This document shows, one piece after another, positions 1 through 7,700 of a stretch of DNA of 64,000 nucleotides. The DNA is taken from positions 230,280 to 294,279 of the forward strand of contig NZ_BATP01000023.1 of the NCBI RefSeq assembly GCF_000739615.1. Reading direction: 5' to 3'. Position 1 is the first letter of the stretch. The number at the start of each line of letters is the position of its first letter. The stretch comes from Haloferula sp. BvORR071 (lineage in GTDB: Bacteria > Verrucomicrobiota > Verrucomicrobiia > Verrucomicrobiales > Akkermansiaceae). Under the pieces are notes generated by a model, which was not told the DNA's origin, did not search any database, and saw nothing but the letters and a program-made list of their open reading frames with translations. Made by a program: the position numbers and the translations under genes.

Positions 1-503
1 GGCGAAACGCCATAGACATAGGGCTGCGGATCGGTGCCCTTGAGGTGTTTCTTGTTAGGCGACCAAGTGGTGGCCAGCACCTTCGAGCCCTTCTCCGGCT
101 CGAGGCCATGGAACATCTCATCATTGATGTCGAAGTTTGAGACCCCCTTGGTCACCGCATCCTCGCGGCCCGGCGGGGTGAAGAAGAGCGGCACCTCGCC
201 CGCCCAACGCTGCAGCTCGCCCTTCGCCCAAGGAGAGGCCGGAATCGCATCGTGCACCAGCACCACGCCGCCACCCTTCTCGGCATAGCCGCGGATGCGC
301 TCGCGCTCCTCCGGCGTCCACTGGCCCTTGGTCACAAGGATGGCGTCGGCCTTTTGCAAATCCGCATCGGCCGGCATCGCCTCGTGCGCACTACTCGCAC
401 CGGCGATCGCCTCCTTGGATTGCAGATAGAACTCGGGCGCCGCGGCGTGGGCACTCGAGATGGCCAGCAGGATGGCCGTTAATCGGGAAAGTCCGGAGCT
501 CAT
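1..503 (-). CDS. ThuA-like domain protein, secreted (3' part cut by window start)
   Basis: Reading leftwards from the ATG at 503, an open frame runs off the window edge (about 167 codons seen). It begins with a signal peptide (hydrophobic TAILLAISS, probable cleavage after SAHA). The rest fits the ThuA/trehalose-utilisation fold: a beta strand ILVTKG, then the WTPEERERIRGYAEKGGGVVLVHDA segment (written here in part of the family pattern 'WT.EER..I..Y...GGG.V..H'), then NFDINDEMFHGL and a final QPYVYG, which match conserved family positions. ThuA-like proteins in this phylum are usually secreted and linked to carbohydrate use, but no substrate can be read from the sequence. The C-terminus and downstream neighbours lie outside the window. 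Confidence 0.7.
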   Translation of the reverse strand, partial: MSSGLSRLTAILLAISSAHAAAPEFYLQSKEAIAGASSAHEAMPADADLQKADAILVTKGQWTPEERERIRGYAEKGGGVVLVHDAIPASPWAKGELQRWAGEVPLFFTPPGREDAVTKGVSNFDINDEMFHGLEPEKGSKVLATTWSPNKKHLKGTDPQPYVYGVS

Positions 504-607
504 GGGTTGGGGTAAGAAGGAACGGGAATCAAACTTGCCCCTCATACCGTCCACCGGAAGGACTTCCTCGCAGCGGCAGCAGAAGGGATACGGACATGTG
601 GATTTCT

Positions 608-1459
608 TCAGCGGCGCTGCTCGGAAGGCCGCCAGCCGATCCACTTCTTGAAGGTGTTCGAAAAGGTGTGCGGATTCGTGTAGCCGATCTGGCGAGTGAT
701 GGTTTCCACCTTCTCGTCGGTGGTCGCCAGCAAGTGCCTCGCCTGCTGCATGCGCAGGAAGGTCACCTGCTGCATTGGGCTGCGTCCCAGCTCGTTCCGG
801 CACAGGCGGCGCAGGTGCTCCTTGCAGACGCACGCGCGGTGCGCGAGTTCCTCCAAGGACCACGGATACTCCAGGGAGTTCTGCACCTGCTCCCATAGCT
901 TCCACAACCGGGCATCCGCCTGGTGCGGCTGGGCGAAACGCAGGACGTAGGAGTGGATCAGCTCTGTCCACAGGTGCAGCATCGCCGGCGCGGCATCACC
1001 CTTGCATTCGGCATGCAGCCCTTGGATCGCATTTAGCAAGGGCTGGGGATCATAGGCCCCGAGCACTGGCGAAGCGGCGGAGACGATCGGATTCGACTCC
1101 CGCGACTCGCGGTAGCGGACCCAGCACATCAGCCACGGTTCCTTGCCCGTCGCCTTCATCGCATTGCTCACGAAGGGCGGCAGCAGGCAGGCATGCCCCG
1201 CCGCGACCCGCTTCCACTGGCCGTCCACCTTCACCAGCCCGCTGCCACTCAGACAGGCGAGCATGAAGGTCCCGGACTGGTCCGGCCGCGACATCTCATA
1301 CGGCTCGCGCATTTCCAGCAGCCCGAGGTGCGCGATGTGGTGCTGCGCCAGCAAAGGACACAAGGGACTGGCCAAGATCCAGTCGCGCGCATCGATCTCA
1401 TCCCCCCGCACCACATGGCTGCGGATAATCTCGGCTTCGGCGGTCGACGAAGTGGGCAT
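608..1459 (-). CDS. AraC-family transcriptional regulator
   Basis: This 283-residue protein has the standard AraC/XylS layout: an N-terminal cupin-like sensing half (SGSGLVKVDGQW, then AAGHACLLPP) and a C-terminal double helix-turn-helix. The latter shows SLEELAHRACVCKEHLRRLCRNELG for the first HTH and ETITRQIGYTNPHTFSNTFKKW for the second. The ATG at 1459 is chosen because a GGAAGG sequence sits just upstream and translation before it is low-complexity; an in-frame ATG at 1561 is an alternative. It is divergent from the cupin gene at 1582 across about 120 bp, so regulation of that gene is a reasonable inference. The ligand is unknown. Confidence 0.85.
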   Translation of the reverse strand: MPTSSTAEAEIIRSHVVRGDEIDARDWILASPLCPLLAQHHIAHLGLLEMREPYEMSRPDQSGTFMLACLSGSGLVKVDGQWKRVAAGHACLLPPFVSNAMKATGKEPWLMCWVRYRESRESNPIVSAASPVLGAYDPQPLLNAIQGLHAECKGDAAPAMLHLWTELIHSYVLRFAQPHQADARLWKLWEQVQNSLEYPWSLEELAHRACVCKEHLRRLCRNELGRSPMQQVTFLRMQQARHLLATTDEKVETITRQIGYTNPHTFSNTFKKWIGWRPSEQRR

Positions 1460-1581
1460 TCCTTCCAGCCTAGCCGGAAGCCGCCCGGGATCAAGGACGG
1501 GAAATGTGGATATTCGATATCCCGACTCGCACCTGAATAGCTTGTCGCCCCCCGCAGCCATCGTAAGAGTGCAGATCCGAT

Positions 1582-2022
1582 ATGAAGCGCTTCGTCCAAG
1601 AAGGTGAGCAATACTATGAAACCAACCCCTGGACCCACAACGAATGGCTCGTCCGCCCCGACCTCGTCGCCGCGGAAAATCTCCTGATGGTCCGCGCAAC
1701 CATGCCCCCCGGCCACTGCCACCCCTTCCACCGCCACCCGCACCGCGAAGAGATCATCCACGTCGTCTCCGGCCGCGCCGAACAGTGGGTGGACGGCGAA
1801 TACCGCATCCTCGGCCCCGGCGAGATCGCCCACCTACCAGCCGGAGTCGTCCATGCGACCTACAATCCCTTCGATGAGACCTTGGTCTTCCATGCAATCC
1901 TCTCGCCAGCAAAGCTGGAAGAAGGCTTGGAAGCCGCCCCGGATCCAGAGGATGTGTCCGCTGAAGAACCTTGGCGCTCGATTCGCAGTGGCATGACACC
2001 TTGCAAGATGCTGGGGGAGTGA
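1582..2022 (+). CDS. Cupin-domain protein
   Basis: A 146-residue single-domain cupin. Motif 1 is clear as GHCHPFHRHPHREEIIHVVSG (His, His and Glu metal ligands, residues about 44-64), and motif 2 as PGEIAHLPAGVVHATYN. Such small cupins bind a metal and serve as isomerases, dioxygenases or ligand binders; the sequence does not say which. There is no signal peptide, so it should be cytoplasmic. It diverges from an AraC regulator, the usual place for that regulator's target. The C-terminal 35 residues (EEGLEAAPDPEDVSAEEPW) are acidic and lie outside the barrel. Confidence 0.75.
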   Translation: MKRFVQEGEQYYETNPWTHNEWLVRPDLVAAENLLMVRATMPPGHCHPFHRHPHREEIIHVVSGRAEQWVDGEYRILGPGEIAHLPAGVVHATYNPFDETLVFHAILSPAKLEEGLEAAPDPEDVSAEEPWRSIRSGMTPCKMLGE

Positions 2023-2050
2023 GTGCGCCGCCCTGAAGCCCGACACGGAC

Positions 2051-2554
2051 CTATTCAGTAGCGTTCTCCGGATCTTGCTGTGAAGCACCGCGAACCTTCT
2101 CAATGCCCGCAAGGAATTCCGCAGGGACACCATGCAACTTGCCTCCAAGAAGGGCATCGCGATCAAGACCAAGCCTCCCGTCTGCTCCGGTGCCGCAAAA
2201 GTGCTTTTCTGCGCCGGTTGAATGGAAAATCCAGATGGTGGATTCATCCTGAATGTATACACACCAAGGTTCCTTCGGATCGATATAACCTTCGACGCTC
2301 TTGAGGTCGGTAACCGCACCGGGATGCTGCGTTTCAGAGAGAGGTTTCAGCCGAGTCTCAACGTTGATTTCTCCATTCTTGTCTTCAAATACTTTCACCC
2401 AACATCCCGATTGACCGATGGGATAGTATCCCACCTTCTCCACCATACGAGAGTATGCAGAACTCTTTGGAGGATGGAGGGCTCGCGAGCTCCAAAGCTG
2501 CACTCCAACCAACGCGACGATCGCAGCAATGACAGGTACCCATATTCGCTTCAT
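2051..2554 (-). CDS. Hypothetical membrane-anchored protein
   Basis: Starting at the ATG at 2554 (MKRIWVPV) the protein has 167 residues: one N-terminal membrane segment (VPVIAAIVALVGVQLW) and a soluble, presumably periplasmic domain with aromatic strands (YYPIGQSGCWVKVF, EPWCVYI, STIWIFH). I recognise no family. The in-frame codons before 2554 look non-coding. It converges with the cupin gene, 28 bp away. Codon use resembles its neighbours but is slightly AT-richer, so it could be a lineage-specific gene. Function unknown. Confidence 0.55.
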   Translation of the reverse strand: MKRIWVPVIAAIVALVGVQLWSSRALHPPKSSAYSRMVEKVGYYPIGQSGCWVKVFEDKNGEINVETRLKPLSETQHPGAVTDLKSVEGYIDPKEPWCVYIQDESTIWIFHSTGAEKHFCGTGADGRLGLDRDALLGGKLHGVPAEFLAGIEKVRGASQQDPENATE

Positions 2555-2710
2555 GACAAGCAGCCCCACCCCGGAGTCGATTACTGACAAAAAAGAGGTA
2601 TCGCATGGTAGGATGCAAGCGGGAATCAAATGACGCAATCGGGGTCTGCTGATCCGGAAAATCTGACAATGTGCCCAATGCCGGAGAACGATCAGAGCAA
2701 CAGCAGCCGG

Positions 2711-3154
2711 TCAATCCCCCAGCCCCCACGGACGCAGGCGCTCACCGGCATACTTGCGGAGCGCCTCGCGTTTCCCTTCAGGCAAGCGCGTCGCGATCCG
2801 CTCCACGCTATCGGCCGCCAGGACGCGCACATCGTGCCGCAATCCCGAGCGGATTTCCATCAGCTTGCCGCGGCTTGCTCCCAGTTCTTCCCGCACTGCC
2901 GCTTGTTCCTCCGGCGTCAGGTCGAGGCGCTTTGACAAGTCCCGCTCCACGCGATCGACGAAGCGCTTCGCCGGGCCCTCTGCCACGAGCGAATTGCGCA
3001 AGCTGGCCTGCAGGCGTTTTACCGTTACCACCCCGGTGATACCGACACCTGCCGCCACACCGAGAAAGAATACCAGAGCCAAGAGCAACAGGGCCTTGAG
3101 CCGGTTGCGTCCCTTCTTCGGCATCGCGGGATCGGGAGCTACGACATCGTTCAT
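2711..3154 (-). CDS. Membrane-anchored periplasmic sensor, CpxP/CnrX-like
   Basis: 147 residues: a short cytoplasmic tail, one membrane helix (about residues 19-46, ALLLLALVFFLGVAAG), then a helical periplasmic domain with the LTPEEQ element (residues 79-84) typical of the Spy/CpxP/CnrX fold. It is last in a minus-strand operon and overlaps the preceding gene by 4 bp (ATGA at 3151-3154), so the two are translationally coupled. In the known CnrYXH system, CnrX is a membrane-anchored sensor of this fold that acts with a membrane anti-sigma factor on an ECF sigma factor. The gene order here gives the same three parts. No His-rich metal site is visible, so the signal may not be a metal. Confidence 0.65.
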   Translation of the reverse strand: MNDVVAPDPAMPKKGRNRLKALLLLALVFFLGVAAGVGITGVVTVKRLQASLRNSLVAEGPAKRFVDRVERDLSKRLDLTPEEQAAVREELGASRGKLMEIRSGLRHDVRVLAADSVERIATRLPEGKREALRKYAGERLRPWGLGD

Positions 3155-3441
3155 AGGGCAAATTCAAAGAGGAAGGAAACAGCCTCGGAACTACCGTAAC
3201 CCTCGTAGGCAAGCCCCGCGGCAACAAGCAGCAGCACCACGAAGGCCGGCTTGAACCAGCGCCGGGCGAACAGACCCGCGACTTCATCGGCCAGCGTGGG
3301 CAGGGCGTCGGAATGAACCGGGCGCGCTCGCAATGCTGCAAGCACCGGTGCAGCCACGTCGATTTCCGGTGCAACCGCCTGGCTTGCCCCGCTCACCAGA
3401 TCGGACCAATTCTTGTTCTTCTCAGGTTCCGTCATAGCCAT
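3151..3441 (-). CDS. Small one-pass membrane protein, candidate anti-sigma factor
   Basis: About 96 residues if the ATG at 3441 is used (MAMTEPEK); the ATG at 3435 is equally possible. The first 60 residues are hydrophilic and should be cytoplasmic (NWSDLVSGASQ..., LADEVAGLFARR). One membrane helix follows (KPAFVVLLLVAAGLAY), then about 15 residues outside. It overlaps the sigma gene upstream and the sensor gene downstream. This size, topology and position fit an anti-sigma factor such as CnrY, but I see no classical zinc anti-sigma motif (HxxxCxxC), so the role is an inference from context. Confidence 0.55.
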   Translation of the reverse strand: MAMTEPEKNKNWSDLVSGASQAVAPEIDVAAPVLAALRARPVHSDALPTLADEVAGLFARRWFKPAFVVLLLVAAGLAYEGYGSSEAVSFLFEFAL

Positions 3442-3973
3442 GGCGTGAGAGGATTTTGCGCAGCGCATGTCGCGCGCGGAAGGCTTTGATTTTGGCTTTT
3501 GCACGGCTCCAGCCGAAGTGCTCGGCGGCCTCGGCCATGCTCATGCCGTGAAGGTGGACCAGAGTCAGCAAGGCTTGTTCATCCGCGGGAAGCTCCGCCA
3601 GCAAGGCGCGCGCCTCGTCCAGCGCGGTATTCGCCGGATCGTCCGCGGCTTCCGCTCCCGCCACAGCTTCCGGCACCCGGTCGGTGAAAACCAGTGGCTG
3701 GCGCTTGCGCCGCCGGCAATATTCCAAGCCGCTGCGCGCCGCGATCCGCTTCAGCCAGTGTAAGAATGGCTGCTCCGGCACCCAGCCCGGCAGCGCCTGC
3801 CATGCCTTCACAAAGCTCTCCTGCACCAGATCCTCCAGATCGGCGGGCGTGGCGGCGAAGCGGTGCAGCATGGCGGCGAGCACGGGCTGATACTTGGTGA
3901 CGATCTCCCCGAAGGCGGCCGTATCTCCGGAACGCGCGCGGAGAATCGGGTCCAGATCGGGATCATCGCTCAT
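3422..3973 (-). CDS. ECF-family RNA polymerase sigma factor
   Basis: 183 residues with the two ECF domains. Region 2 spans about residues 18-90, with the core-binding DLEDLVQESFVKAWQ and the following LHWLKRIAARSGLEYCRRRK. Region 4 spans about 125-178 (LAELPADEQALLTLVHLHGMSMAEAAEHFGWS, then KIKAFRARHALRK). It should direct RNA polymerase to a small regulon, probably including its own operon. It lies 12 bp after the Spy-like gene and overlaps the candidate anti-sigma gene. A TGTAACC element upstream of the operon looks like an ECF -35 site. Confidence 0.9.
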   Translation of the reverse strand: MSDDPDLDPILRARSGDTAAFGEIVTKYQPVLAAMLHRFAATPADLEDLVQESFVKAWQALPGWVPEQPFLHWLKRIAARSGLEYCRRRKRQPLVFTDRVPEAVAGAEAADDPANTALDEARALLAELPADEQALLTLVHLHGMSMAEAAEHFGWSRAKAKIKAFRARHALRKILSRHGYDGT

Positions 3974-3985
3974 TGCGGGGCGACC

Positions 3986-4459
3986 TCATTCACCGACCTT
4001 GGCGAAGCGCGCGTCGATCAGATTCTCGATCTCGGCCCAAGCGGACTCGATCTTGGAGACCTGATCCGCGGTCAGGATCGGCTTCACCTTGGTGGCGATC
4101 TCCGCGATCAGCAGGGCGCGATGTTCAGCAGAGGTGCCAACCGCCTTGGCTGCTGCCTTGGCCTCGGCCGAGTCGGCACCGTGCTCTTTCACGGCATCGC
4201 GCATCGAATCGCGCGTGGTTTTGGACTCGTCCCACTGGTCCTTGATGCGGCTCGTGTAGCCCTTGAGCACACCGCGGATCTCCTGCTTCTGGCTATCGGT
4301 AAGAGCCAGGCTTTCGCGGAAGGTGGCGAAACGACCCGCCAGCATCTTGCGCAGCGGGTGGGAACCCTCTCCCGTGGTGGCCGCTTTCAAGGGACCGGCA
4401 GCAAGCGATAAACCGGCAAGGACGGAAGCAAGTCCGACGCAAACGGTGATGATTTTCAT
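3986..4459 (-). CDS. Spy/CpxP-like periplasmic protein with LTxxQ motifs
   Basis: 157 residues: signal peptide (MKIITVCVGLASVLAGLSLA), then an all-helical mature domain with two LTxxQ elements, LTDSQ (about 53-57) and LTADQ (about 129-133). These are the hallmark of the Spy/CpxP periplasmic chaperone and sensor family. The mature protein is highly charged and has no cysteines. It is the first gene of the unit that also encodes the ECF sigma factor, so it may be a target or a soluble co-sensor of the system. A chaperone role is inferred from the family only. Confidence 0.7.
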   Translation of the reverse strand: MKIITVCVGLASVLAGLSLAAGPLKAATTGEGSHPLRKMLAGRFATFRESLALTDSQKQEIRGVLKGYTSRIKDQWDESKTTRDSMRDAVKEHGADSAEAKAAAKAVGTSAEHRALLIAEIATKVKPILTADQVSKIESAWAEIENLIDARFAKVGE

Positions 4460-4544
4460 GTTCGGTTCAGGTTGGTGATTGATTCGAAACCGGCAGGCTC
4501 GAGAGCCCGCCCTTCATCTACCCGAATGCCGACAAGGGGAAGGT

Positions 4545-4551
4545 GGTTACA
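4545..4551 (-). promoter_or_regulatory. Possible ECF -35 element (TGTAACC)
   Basis: Read on the minus strand, TGTAACC lies about 86 bp upstream of the Spy-like start. The AAC core is the conserved -35 feature of many ECF promoters. No confident -10 partner is visible, so this is only a candidate for autoregulation. Confidence 0.3.
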
Positions 4552-4627
4552 GAATTCTGAAAAAACTCCCGGGCGCTTCAGCCAGAGGAGTGCCAGGACA
4601 GCTACCCGGGAAGAGACACGCGAACCC

Positions 4628-4688
4628 TTGGCTCGTTGGAATAGGTCCCATGGGAGATACGCATCCCATCGGACCTATTCCGAGCCAA
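4628..4688. repeat. Long imperfect inverted repeat (hairpin)
   Basis: The left arm 4628-4655 and right arm 4664-4688 pair over 25 bp with one mismatch and a 3-nt bulge (gtt), around an 8-nt loop. It sits 24 bp past the stop of the giant minus-strand gene and before the ECF operon. There is no T-run on either side, so it is not a classical terminator. It could block read-through, stabilise the 3' end of the mRNA, or be a repeat relic. Confidence 0.75.
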
Positions 4689-4711
4689 CGAACAGCATTG
4701 CCACAAAAAGC

Positions 4712-7700
4712 CTAGTATTTCACGCGGAAGAAGCGCTGTCCCACGCCCGCCTTGCCACGGATCGTCACGCGCTCGTGCTGGTCATTCTCCAGCACCACGC
4801 CGATCTCCACACCGGGATCGTCCTTCACGGACTGCCAGACCTGTAGGTCCGCACTCGACTCCACATCGAAGGCCGCTGAGCCATCACGGGGACGCAGGAA
4901 GCAGACGCCGGAGCCGGCAGGGCCGGAGATGAGTCCCAGCGGGGCACCACCAGCCTGCACCCCAAGCTGCGCTTCGAGCCAATCCGGTAAGCCGTCCCCA
5001 TCCGAATCGGCAACGGCAGCGAACGCCTTGGCCGCGAAACCGGACTCTTCGAGGCGATCTTCAGGCGGCCACTGCCCTCCTCCCCACGCGGCACCGAAGC
5101 TGGCGGAAGGAAGATAGCGCAGCCGCAGCGCAGGCTGGGCAATCGAATCCGCAGGCAGATCCACGAGCAGGGACCCTGCGGCCGGAGCAGCGCCCGGCCC
5201 TGTCCAGCCATGATGACCTTCCCGCCAAGCGATCGCGCGCCATAGACCGGGCTCGATCTCCGCCTCCACTACAACCAGCACGTCCGGCGGTGGCAAAACG
5301 GCGGAGTCCACCCGGACCTTTCCATTCTCATGGACCGCAGTTGCAAAGGGTGCCGCTGGATTGAGACGATTCGCCACGTAGTCATCGAAGTCAGCGATAC
5401 CGTTGCCATCGTGATCCTCCTTCGGACCGGCTTGAGCGAGTCTGAGACCTTGGAAGTAACGCCAGGAGGAGAAGTCGCCGAGCGCCGTCTTCGGCCACTT
5501 GGTTACCACGCCATCCTGCAGGGTGAAGACGCTGTCGCCCACAATCTCCGCACCGAAAAGGTCGCCGTATGCCTCATTGTCGAACTCGGTGGAGAAGCGC
5601 GCGGTCGCCGCATGCGAACCATCGGACTCAGAAAGCAGGATGAGATCGCGCAGGCTGCGCATCGAGACCATGCCGCTGCCGGCACCGATCGGCCCCTGAT
5701 AACTCATGAAGTTGCCCTTGAAGGGTTGGCTCCACTTCATCTGCATGGTGGACCAATCGTAAGCGCGCAGGTGCAGCTCATTGCCTACGATAAGGCTGGA
5801 ATCACCCGCGGCGAGTTCGCCGCTGGTACCGGTCGGCAGCGGCAGCTTGCCCTTGGCCTTCGCTCCGATCTTGAAGCCGAAGACCTTGCCCTTGGTGTAA
5901 TCAATGCTCTTGCCGGGCGGCCGCTTGCCGGGCGCCGAGACGTAGAGCAGGTCGCCCTTGAAAACCAAGCCGGTGCCGAGGCCGGAGTTCTTGCCACCGG
6001 CCTTGCGGAAGGCGCTCTTGAAGTCAGCCCAGCGGAAGACCTCGACCTGCGAACCCGCGGGCTTGCCGAGGTCCATGCCGGGAATGCCAATCGCGAAGTA
6101 GTTGGCATTCGAGGCCAGCGTCTCTCCGAAGCCGGGCAGCTTGCCCTTGTAGGTGAGCACGGCGAGTGGCTGGCCGGTGGAGATCGAGAAGATCTCCGCG
6201 GTGCCGGTCTCGCCACCTGCCACCCGCGAGATGATCAAGACCTTGTCGCCCTGGGCAATGGCGTTGATGCCGAACATGCGGTTCGACAGCGGCACCGGAT
6301 CACTGATCCGGCGCAGCAGATTGCCACTAGCCGCGTCGATGACATCCACGCGATGGGTCGGGCCCGGGAGGAACAGCCCATAGGGATTGCCAGAGTAGGC
6401 GGCCAGCTTGCCGTCATTGGCCCTGATGCCGAAGAGCTTGGGATTTCCTGCACCCGCGGGAGTGGTGGCCACCACAGTGCCGAGATGCGCGGCGGCGATG
6501 GGGATCCCGGAAACCATCGGCAGGATCTTCATTCCGGTGAGAGGCGGAATGCCGGGAGCTTCGATCTTGGCCCCGATCCGGAATTCCGGCCTGTGGATAG
6601 GACCATTGTCGGGCTGGACGCGATAAGGCACACCAACCGTGCTGCCATCCATCGGCAGGCTGACCGGGTTGGGATCCAGCGTCATCTTCGCGTAGGCCGT
6701 GCTATTCGCGTCGAGGTGATAGAGTGAGACCTGTACCGGGACATTGGTCTTTTCGACCGCGTACAGCGCGAAGCTTGCGCCATCGTGCGATTGCTCGACG
6801 GCTTGGTTGATCAACTGCACCGCAGGCCGGGTGCGCCGGTCGCTCAGCAAGCGCAGGCGGAAGCGGAGGCCGGTGTCCATGCTACCGGGAATCGGGACGA
6901 CCTCGTAGTCCCGCAGCACGATGCCGCCGCTGCCATCCACGGCGACTTGCTCGATCGCGCTGGTGGTTTCCGCGAGGTAGTCCGGTCCATCGATCAGCGC
7001 TCCGGTCGCGAGGTCGTAGGCCTTCGGATCATAGCCACCCCCATACCAAATGCTATCGCCCACGGCACCCGCATCGAATTCCGCGGTCTGCTCCCAAAGA
7101 GTCTCGCGGGTCGGAATATCGATGGCGACCACTCTGCCAGTGGCCCCGAAGAGAAACATGTCGCCGCGGATGGCGATCGGAGTGGCATACGCGTAATTTC
7201 CCAATTGCATCTGCCAGACCGGTGCCAGCGTGGCGGGATCGAAAACACCGAGGAAGCCGGCAGTCTGCGAGGAAAGCGAATGGCTCCCCCAGGAAGCAAT
7301 GAGGTAGCGGCCATCACTGATGAAGGTCGGATCATTGCCGTTGGAATGAGGCGGAGGATTCGGGAACGCCGTGCCGCCCGCTGGCCCGCCTATCGCGATG
7401 GTCCGGGCCGCCCAGTCACTGGAATTGCCGCTCGGAGAATAGCTGACCAGCGCACGGCCACCCCCGAGCAGCACAATGTCGCGGATGAAGCCGGGGATGG
7501 GGAAGCTGGCAGAGCTGAGCACCGCGCCGGTCTGGCGATTGAGGCGGGCGAGGATGATGTTCCCGTTCTGGAGATACTGCACCTCGATGCTGTCCGGCGT
7601 GGAGAGGAATTCCGCTGCCGACTCGAACAGACCGAAGACCGGAACGCTGGTGATACCGCGCAGGGCGCCGCTGGCATTATCCCAGATGCAGATCTTCTCC

